Positions 1 through 4,914 of a DNA stretch of 7,082 nt are shown here, piece after piece. Source of the DNA: Myxococcales bacterium (GTDB lineage Bacteria; Myxococcota; Polyangia; Polyangiales; Polyangiaceae); contig JAGQIY010000942.1 in the NCBI GenBank assembly GCA_020430865.1, positions 1 to 7,082 on the forward strand. Reading direction: 5' to 3'. Under the pieces are notes generated by a model. The model was not told where the DNA came from and searched no databases. It saw nothing but the letters and a program-made list of their open reading frames with translations. The translations under genes and the position numbers were made by a program. The number at the start of each line of letters is the position of its first letter. The stretch's first letter is position 1.

Positions 1-347
1 CGCTGGAGTCGCGCGAACACTTGATCGAGCTGCTCGACCGCATCATGCACAGCCAGCGGGTCCAGGTCTTCCTGGGGGAGGATACCCGCGATACGGTGGG
101 CTACCCGCTCAGCATCGTCGCAGCTCCGTGGGGCCCAGGCGACAACCCTGGCGGAGCCATCGGCGTAATCGGGCCCACGCGTATGGACTATCCCTTCGTG
201 GTGCCGCTGGTGGGGGCCACCGCCGAGGCCATGGGCGACGCGATGCTGCGCGGCCGCGGAGCGGCCAGCGACGAGACGACGACGGAAGACGAAGAGGAGC
301 TGCCCTCGAGCCGTGAAGCCAGCGCGCTCGACCCGGACGCTGGTTGA
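1..347 (+). CDS. hrcA: Heat-inducible transcription repressor HrcA, C-terminal part (5' truncated)
   Basis: The reading frame is open from base 3 to the TGA at 345-347, so the gene runs in from the left edge. Seen: about 114 residues with the HrcA C-terminal signature, namely VQVFLGED, then SIVAAPWG, then GGAIGVIGPTRMDYPFVVPLV. The GxIGViGPtRMDY block is diagnostic for the family. Known: HrcA is a cytoplasmic winged-helix repressor that binds CIRCE inverted repeats upstream of groESL and dnaK operons, and its activity depends on GroEL. The DNA-binding N-terminal half lies outside the window. Odd: after the conserved end (about residue 80 of the visible part) there is a tail of some 30 residues rich in Asp, Glu, Ser and Thr, which canonical HrcA lacks; it is probably disordered. 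No CIRCE element and no grpE/dnaK/dnaJ gene is visible downstream, so any chaperone operon would have to be on the other side. Confidence 0.93.
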   Translation, partial: LESREHLIELLDRIMHSQRVQVFLGEDTRDTVGYPLSIVAAPWGPGDNPGGAIGVIGPTRMDYPFVVPLVGATAEAMGDAMLRGRGAASDETTTEDEEELPSSREASALDPDAG

Positions 348-373
348 CGCCCGCAGTTTCGTGTCCGCTGGGG

Positions 374-408
374 ACCGAATCGGTTAGGCTCTGCGTCGCC
401 GACGTCGG
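374..408. promoter_or_regulatory. Pair of CCGA/TCGG dyads upstream of the cyclic-nucleotide-binding gene
   Basis: Two short perfect inverted repeats lie in the 93-bp gap between hrcA and the CNB gene. One is ACCGAATCGGT at 374-384, odd-centred on 379. The other is CCGACGTCGG at 399-408, centred between 403 and 404. They share the half-site CCGA/TCGG and their centres are about 24.5 bp apart, a little over two helical turns. A weak -10-like TAGGCT (385-390) begins right beside the first dyad, without a convincing -35. They could be operator half-sites for a dimeric regulator, but short GC-rich palindromes arise easily in this base composition. Functional assignment is inference only. Confidence 0.25.
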
Positions 409-440
409 TGTCTTGCGGCGTGGCAAACCGAGGGAGAACC

Positions 441-1784
441 ATGGCAGGCCCACCTCCACTACCGACGACCAACCAGCCCAACGTCATCGATCGGGCCATC
501 GCCTTGGCGTGCGCCGGGAAGCTGGAAGAAGCGCTGCGCTGGGTGGTCGCGGAGCTGAATCGCGACCCGAGCGGAGGGGTCGCGACGCTGCTCACTGCTC
601 GCTTCCTGGCCGAGCTGGGGCGGGAAGAGGTCGCCCGCCTCGGGTTCGAGACATGCGTCACTCGCGCGATCGCCGCGGGACAGTTGCCAGTCGCCGTCGC
701 GGCGTGCGCCGAGCTGCGGCGCTTTGGCGGGGACGCGGGCGCCTGCTACCAGCAGATCGCGACGGCCTACGCCGAGGGCTCCCGAAGCCTGGGTGAGCGA
801 AGCATGGAGCCGCCTGCGCTGGGCGGCGCGCAGGAGGTGGAGCAGCCGCTGCCCGATTCTTTCCGCGGGGATTCTCTCCTGGACGAGGCCGCGGATGCGC
901 TCCGAGCAGCTCGGCAAGCGCTCCCCGGGGATGCGCCCAGCGACCTGCCTCAGCAGCCGCTGTTCTCGTCGCTGGGTGAAGGCGCGCTCGCCGCCTTCGT
1001 GGAGATCTTCGAGCTGAGCCTGGTGAGCGCGGACCAGCGCGTGATCGCCGAGGGCGAGCTGGGCACGTCGGCGTATGTCGTCGTGCGAGGCGAGCTGGAG
1101 GTCAGCAAGCAGTCCGAGAACGACGCCGAACCCGTGCGTCTGGCTCGGCTCGGAGGTGGTGCGCTGGTCGGTGAGATGGCGCTCATCTCCCGGGCTCCAC
1201 GCGCTGCCAGCGTGACCGCGTTGCGTCCCAGCTTGCTGCTCACCGCGACCAAGGAGAGCCTGGACGCGCTCGCGGAGCGCGAGCCAGCGATCGGCGATGA
1301 GTTCGCGTCGCGCTTCCGGCGACGAATGGTGGAGAACCTGGTGCGAACCAGCGCGATCCTGCGTGCGGTCCGGGCCAAGGAGCGACACAGCCTCGTCGAG
1401 CGCTTCGTCACTCGAGCCTTCGAAGCGGGAGAGCGCATCATCGAGCAGGGCCAGTCGAGCGATGGGCTGCATCTGATCGCCTCCGGGGCCGTCCAGGTAA
1501 CCCATCGTGAGGCGGACGGCGAGGAGCTCCCCATCGCGGAGCTCGGGGTGGGCGAGGTCGTGGGTGAGGTTGCGCTGGTGCTACGCCGCCCCTCCAACGC
1601 GGACGTGGTCGCGCGTATCCCGACCGTCACCCTTCACCTGCCTCACGACGGCTTCCACGCCTTGATCAAGCAGCACCCGACCCTGTTGGCAGAGCTCTAC
1701 GACCTGGCGGTGCAGCGCGACGAGCAAACGTCCTCCATCGTGGCTCAGGAGGCGACGGAGGTGGACGACTTCGTGCTGATCTAG
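441..1784 (+). CDS. Tandem cyclic-nucleotide-binding-domain protein with helical N-terminal region
   Basis: 447 residues, cytoplasmic: no signal peptide or membrane segment is seen. I chose ATG 441 because AGGGAG (431-436) sits just upstream; an in-frame GTG at 408 would add 11 residues without a good ribosome site. Residues about 15-110 are Ala/Leu-rich helices that resemble TPR-like repeats, followed by a linker to about 170. CNB domain 1 spans about 173-290. Its phosphate-binding cassette is GEMALISRAPRAASV at 244-258, with the expected Gly244, Glu245 and Arg254. CNB domain 2 spans about 300-425. Its cassette at 375-389 keeps Gly375 and Glu376 but has Ser385 where the cyclic-phosphate-binding Arg belongs. 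Known: such domains bind cAMP or cGMP, or serve as ligand-free interaction modules. Inferred: domain 1 may bind ligand and domain 2 is probably degenerate. No helix-turn-helix, kinase or channel domain follows, so the output is unknown. The acidic-hydrophobic end DDFVLI may be a docking tail. Confidence 0.88.
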   Translation: MAGPPPLPTTNQPNVIDRAIALACAGKLEEALRWVVAELNRDPSGGVATLLTARFLAELGREEVARLGFETCVTRAIAAGQLPVAVAACAELRRFGGDAGACYQQIATAYAEGSRSLGERSMEPPALGGAQEVEQPLPDSFRGDSLLDEAADALRAARQALPGDAPSDLPQQPLFSSLGEGALAAFVEIFELSLVSADQRVIAEGELGTSAYVVVRGELEVSKQSENDAEPVRLARLGGGALVGEMALISRAPRAASVTALRPSLLLTATKESLDALAEREPAIGDEFASRFRRRMVENLVRTSAILRAVRAKERHSLVERFVTRAFEAGERIIEQGQSSDGLHLIASGAVQVTHREADGEELPIAELGVGEVVGEVALVLRRPSNADVVARIPTVTLHLPHDGFHALIKQHPTLLAELYDLAVQRDEQTSSIVAQEATEVDDFVLI

Positions 1785-1991
1785 CCTCGCCGGCTGGGCT
1801 GCGCGCCAGGGTCGGACCTTGCGATGCCCCGCGTCGGGCTCGCTGACCGAGCGGCGCGCCTCACCCCCCGAACCCCTCGAGTGTCGCGCCAAAGCCCGTA
1901 AAAGACCTGCGGAAAGTCCAGCATGATGGCGGCTGCTCGGGGTCGCCTTTCCGGCGTCGTGGAGCTGGTTCGACGCGCCGCTGGCGGAGGC

Positions 1992-2020
1992 TTGACCCAC
2001 CTCCAACCGCCCGCTAAGTC
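1992..2020 (+). promoter_or_regulatory. Weak candidate sigma70-type promoter for the skp-lpxD-fabZ-lpxA operon
   Basis: TTGACC at 1992-1997 matches five of six bases of the -35 consensus. A 17-bp spacer follows, then TAAGTC at 2015-2020, which matches the -10 poorly (TA only). If used, transcription would start at about 2027, the A of the skp ATG, giving a leaderless mRNA. That would agree with the absence of any Shine-Dalgarno sequence before that ATG. The rest of the 242-bp gap between the CNB gene and skp shows no gene and no clear terminator. This is a weak, by-eye call. Confidence 0.2.
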
Positions 2021-2026
2021 CCGCGC

Positions 2027-2620
2027 ATGCTCGTTCAACGCCGTGCCCGCCGAGGGCTGTTCGCCTTGTTGGTCGCGTTCGCGCTGCTCGCCTTCTCGGG
2101 CTCCGCGTTCGCGATGAAGATCGCCGTCATCGACACTCAGCGCGCGATCATGGAGACCGAGGACGGTCTTCGCGCTCAGGCCACGCTCAAGAAGCTCTTC
2201 GACAAGCGCCAACGGGAGCTGGACAAGAAGCAGCGCGATCTGCAGGCGGAGAAGGAGCAGATCGAGAAGCAGCGGTCGGTGCTGAGCAAGGCCGCCTACC
2301 AGAAGCGGGCCGAGAAGTGGCAGAACGATATGATGAAGCTGCAGCAGGTCTTCGTCGAGTACAACAAGGAGCTGCAGAAGAAGGAGAGTCAGCTGACTCG
2401 CCCGATCTACCGCAAGGCGATGGGCCTGATTCGTCGCTTGGCCGCCGCCAGTGGCTTTGACATGGTGCTCGACAAGCAGGCGGTTCCCTACTTCCGTGCG
2501 GATCTCGATCTCACCGACCGACTGATCCAGATGTACAACGAGGGAGGCGCCTCGGACGACGACGACAAGAAGCCCGCCGCGAAGGCGCCAGCCAAGGCTC
2601 CCGCGGCGCCCAAGAAGTGA
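2027..2620 (+). CDS. skp: Periplasmic chaperone Skp/OmpH
   Basis: 197 residues. Known role: Skp trimers hold unfolded outer-membrane proteins in the periplasm after Sec export and deliver them to the BAM complex. Seen: a Sec signal peptide with basic n-region (RRARR, 5-9), hydrophobic core (11-23) and cleavage motif AFA at 27-29. The family opening IAVIDTQRAIMETEDG follows, then a long charged coiled coil (about 48-125, Lys/Glu/Gln-rich heptads) forming the tentacle. The C-terminal part closing the beta-barrel body is FDMVLDKQAVPYFRADLDLTDRLI. Odd: a disordered tail from about 175 to 197 of Asp followed by Lys/Ala/Pro repeats, absent from E. coli Skp, with a strong positive charge. Start: ATG 2027 includes the signal peptide; the internal ATG at 2114 would remove it. 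No Shine-Dalgarno is visible. The stop overlaps the lpxD start region, and skp-lpxD-fabZ-lpxA is the classic order in Gram-negatives. Confidence 0.93.
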   Translation: MLVQRRARRGLFALLVAFALLAFSGSAFAMKIAVIDTQRAIMETEDGLRAQATLKKLFDKRQRELDKKQRDLQAEKEQIEKQRSVLSKAAYQKRAEKWQNDMMKLQQVFVEYNKELQKKESQLTRPIYRKAMGLIRRLAAASGFDMVLDKQAVPYFRADLDLTDRLIQMYNEGGASDDDDKKPAAKAPAKAPAAPKK

Positions 2621-2622
2621 GC

Positions 2623-3573
2623 ATGCGCACTGGCTGGGGGGAGGCGACCGCCTCCCAGCGTGCGGGAATCGAGCTGCCCCAGTCGGAGACACTGGCGCAG
2701 CTCGTTCGTGTTTTTGGGGGAGAGGTGCGCGGTCTGGAACCCGAGCGCTCCATACGGCGGCTGGTTTCCCCACAAGACGCGCAGGGGAGCGATGACCTGC
2801 TGCTGCTGAACCACGCGCGCTACGTCGCGCTGGCGAGGGAAGCCCCGGGCGTCGTGCTCGCGCCACCGCACCTCGGTCCGCGCCTGTCCCGCGCCTGGGA
2901 GCATGAGAACCCGACGTGGGTGCTGACTCAACTGCTCCTGCGAGTGGTCGAAGCAGATCCCGATGGCGACTGGGGATCGACGGCCAGCGCAGCGACGGAA
3001 GCTCGCGTTGCGCGTACAGCGGTGGTTCACCCGACCGCCAACCTGCATGCTTCCGTGGTGGTGGAGCCAGGCGCGGTGGTGTTCCCTCGCGTGTTCGTCG
3101 CGGAGGGAGTCGTGATCGGCGCCGGGAGCGTCGTGGGGCGACCGGGGTTCGGCTGGGCGCTGGGGCCGAACGGGGCGCAGCGCATTCCCCAGCTCGCGGG
3201 CGTCGTGCTCGAGGCGGGCGTGGAGCTGGGAGCGAACTGCACGGTCGACGCCGGCTGTCTCAGGGCCACGCGGATCGGCGCTGGAACCAAGCTGGACGCA
3301 CAGGTCCACGTCGGACACAACGCGCAGCTCGGAGCTGGTTGCCTGGTGGCGGCGCAGTGTGGCTTCGCTGGCTCCTGTGAGGTTGGCGACGGTGTGCGCG
3401 TCGGGGGTCAGTCTGGAGTCGCGGATCACGTCCGAGTCGGCGACGGCGCGCAGATCGCTGCGAAGACCGGCGTGATCCGGGATGTACCAGCGGGTGAGGT
3501 CGTGGCAGGCTTCCCAGCGGTTTCCCGGAGCCGTTGGCTGCGCAGCATGGCGAAGCTGTTCTCGGGACGGTGA
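2623..3573 (+). CDS. lpxD: UDP-3-O-acylglucosamine N-acyltransferase LpxD, divergent
   Basis: 316 residues from ATG 2623; an in-frame GTG at 2617 overlaps the skp stop and would add two. Known: LpxD transfers a 3-hydroxyacyl chain from ACP to the 2-amine of UDP-3-O-acyl-glucosamine, the third lipid A step, as a cytoplasmic homotrimer. Seen: an N-terminal uridine-binding domain (about 15-110), then a left-handed beta-helix of hexapeptide repeats (about 125-295) and a short C-terminal helix, shorter than in E. coli. Family landmarks include GFG at 175-177 and the catalytic His in the GHN motif at 232 (E. coli His239). His269 in VADHV corresponds to E. coli His276. Odd: the usual TIDRG reads TVDAG (207-211), the usual DN before the catalytic strand reads DA (225-226), and the N-terminal uridine loop reads LLLLNHARY (59-67), lacking the usual Phe and Asn. 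The genomic position is canonical, so it is probably the genuine LpxD, though with possibly altered substrate use. Confidence 0.9.
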   Translation: MRTGWGEATASQRAGIELPQSETLAQLVRVFGGEVRGLEPERSIRRLVSPQDAQGSDDLLLLNHARYVALAREAPGVVLAPPHLGPRLSRAWEHENPTWVLTQLLLRVVEADPDGDWGSTASAATEARVARTAVVHPTANLHASVVVEPGAVVFPRVFVAEGVVIGAGSVVGRPGFGWALGPNGAQRIPQLAGVVLEAGVELGANCTVDAGCLRATRIGAGTKLDAQVHVGHNAQLGAGCLVAAQCGFAGSCEVGDGVRVGGQSGVADHVRVGDGAQIAAKTGVIRDVPAGEVVAGFPAVSRSRWLRSMAKLFSGR

Positions 3574-3575
3574 GC

Positions 3576-4040
3576 ATGAACGAACGTGGCAGGCCGATCA
3601 AAGTCGACATCCAGAAGATCCTGGAGATCTTGCCCCACCGCTATCCATTCGTGCTGGTGGATCGCGTCACCGAGATCAAGGTCAACGAGAGCATCCGCGG
3701 GCACAAGATGGTGAGCCACAACGAGCCCTGGGTGCAGGGCCACTTCCCGGGCCGCCCCATCATGCCCGGCGTGCTGATCATCGAGGCGCTGGCGCAGATC
3801 GGCGGCATCTTGGCCTACGCGTCGGATCCGTTCGATCCGACGAACAGCCTGATGTACTTCCTCGGCATCGACAACGCGAAGTTTCGGCAGACGGTGACGC
3901 CTGGAGACCGGCTGGACCTGTACGTCGAGGTGAAGCACCACCGTTCCAACGTCTGGAAGCTGAAGGGCGAGGCGACCGTGGATGGCACCCTGTGTGCTCA
4001 GGGCGAGCTCTTGGCGTCGATCATCGATCGCGGCGAGTAG
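3576..4040 (+). CDS. fabZ: 3-hydroxyacyl-[acyl-carrier-protein] dehydratase FabZ
   Basis: 154 residues, the usual FabZ length. Known: it dehydrates (3R)-hydroxyacyl-ACP to trans-2-enoyl-ACP in type II fatty-acid elongation, in the cytoplasm, as a hot-dog-fold hexamer. Seen: ILEILPHRYPFVLVDRV near the N-terminus (15-31), and the active-site block GHFPGRPIMPGVLIIEALAQ (55-74) with catalytic His56 and Glu70. The sequence is strongly conserved, in contrast to the divergent acyltransferases on both sides. Start: ATG 3576 lies two bases after the lpxD stop, with GGGACGG (3564-3570) as a ribosome site. An in-frame GTG at 3570 overlaps the lpxD stop, so translation is probably coupled. Context: FabZ competes with LpxD and LpxA for 3-hydroxyacyl-ACP, so keeping them in one operon ties lipid A supply to fatty-acid elongation. 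Confidence 0.96.
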   Translation: MNERGRPIKVDIQKILEILPHRYPFVLVDRVTEIKVNESIRGHKMVSHNEPWVQGHFPGRPIMPGVLIIEALAQIGGILAYASDPFDPTNSLMYFLGIDNAKFRQTVTPGDRLDLYVEVKHHRSNVWKLKGEATVDGTLCAQGELLASIIDRGE

Positions 4041-4058
4041 TATCCGTAGGGCAACGTA

Positions 4059-4817
4059 GTGGCCGAGATTCATCCGACTGCCGTGGTCGATAGCTCCGCG
4101 AGGCTGGCCGAAGGCGTGCGGATCGGCCCGTTCTGTGTCGTCGAGCCGGACACCGAGCTCGGAGCGGGCACCGAGCTGGCGAGCCATGTGGTGATCCGCC
4201 GGGGCGCGCGGCTTGGCGCAAGGAACCGGGTGCATCCGTTTTGTGTGCTGGGAGGCCCGCCCCAGGACAAGTCTCACGACGGTCGTGCGAGCTGGGTGAC
4301 GGTAGGTGATGACAACGTGTTTCGCGAGTCGTGCACGGTGAACGGTGGAACCCAGAAGGGGGACGGGACGACTCGAATCGGTGACTCTGGCTTGTTCATG
4401 GTGGGCGCCCACGTCGCTCACGACTGCGAGGTGGGCGATCGGGTGATCCTCACCAACTACGTCTCTCTGGGCGGGCACGTGGTGCTCGAGCAGGCGGTAG
4501 TGCTCGGGGGGCACGTTGCGGTGGCGCCGTTTTGCCGCATCGGGCGCATGGTCTTCGCTGCCGGCGGAGCCATGATCGAGCGCAGCGTTCCGCCATTCCT
4601 GACCGTCGCCGGGGATCGAGCGCGGGTGAGGGGAGTGAACAGCGTGGGGCTCGAGCGCAATCAGGTCCCGGAGGCCAGCATTCGAGCGCTGCGGGCGGCG
4701 CAGCGCGCCCTGTATTCCGGTGCTGAACCGCTCAGGGTCGCCGCCCGGCGTCTGAGCGAGACGGAGAGCGATGACTTCGTCCGTCAGCTGCTGGCTGCGA
4801 TACTGGACGACTCGTAG
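4059..4817 (+). CDS. lpxA: Acyl-ACP--UDP-N-acetylglucosamine O-acyltransferase LpxA, divergent active site
   Basis: 252 residues, near the 262 of E. coli. The start is GTG 4059, with AGGG (4048-4051) seven bases upstream and 18 bp after fabZ. Known: LpxA puts a 3-hydroxyacyl chain on the 3-OH of UDP-GlcNAc, the first lipid A step; it is a cytoplasmic trimer. Seen: hexapeptide left-handed beta-helix from residue 2 to about 185, then a helical C-terminal domain. The catalytic block AHVAHDC carries His118 and His121 (E. coli 122 and 125), and His140 matches E. coli 144. The acyl-ruler position (E. coli Gly173) is Gly169, which by E. coli precedent allows a long chain. Odd, from an ungapped alignment by eye: E. 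coli His160 is Ala156, Lys76 is Ser72, Glu200 is Val and Arg205 is Asn, although Asn198 and Arg204 are kept. These are normally conserved ligand or active-site residues. It is the last gene of the operon; lpxI/lpxB do not follow. Confidence 0.91.
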   Translation: MAEIHPTAVVDSSARLAEGVRIGPFCVVEPDTELGAGTELASHVVIRRGARLGARNRVHPFCVLGGPPQDKSHDGRASWVTVGDDNVFRESCTVNGGTQKGDGTTRIGDSGLFMVGAHVAHDCEVGDRVILTNYVSLGGHVVLEQAVVLGGHVAVAPFCRIGRMVFAAGGAMIERSVPPFLTVAGDRARVRGVNSVGLERNQVPEASIRALRAAQRALYSGAEPLRVAARRLSETESDDFVRQLLAAILDDS

Positions 4818-4857
4818 TTCTATTACCTTGCGGAATCGGCGAAGGGCTCGCGTCGAG

Positions 4858-4871
4858 GGTGGGGAACCACC
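4858..4871. terminator. Possible hairpin in the convergent lpxA / PhoX-like gap
   Basis: GGTGG (4858-4862), loop GGAA (4863-4866, a GNRA-type tetraloop) and CCACC (4867-4871) form a perfect five-base-pair GC-rich stem. It lies between the two convergent stop codons at 4817 and 4915. No T-tract follows on either strand, so it is not a standard intrinsic terminator. It could act in both directions as an mRNA 3'-end stabiliser or a weak stop. A direct repeat GCGTCGAGG at 4850-4858 and 4896-4904 brackets it; this may be chance. Confidence 0.25.
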
Positions 4872-4914
4872 ACGGATGGCACGGAGATCGGGCGAGCGTC
4901 GAGGACGCCGCCGC

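Noticed and set aside
459..1505. 348-codon open frame on the - strand inside the CNB gene
   Set aside because: It lies opposite a protein with two clear CNB domains; its translation has no recognisable motif and the skewed composition is typical of antisense frames in high-GC DNA.
1838..1852. GCTCG-CTGAC-CGAGC stem after the CNB gene as a terminator
   Set aside because: Only five base pairs, with no T-tract; too weak in this GC content.
1982..1995. TGGC...TTGA as a sigma54 -24/-12 promoter before skp
   Set aside because: The spacing between the GG and the TTG element is one base short and the -12 GC is missing.
1781..3429. Long - strand open frames opposite skp and lpxD
   Set aside because: Shadows of well-identified + strand genes. 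Their His/Arg/Leu-rich translations show no domain.
3426..4514. 362-codon - strand open frame opposite fabZ and lpxA
   Set aside because: Both + strand genes are identified by catalytic motifs; this frame is the antisense reflection of them.
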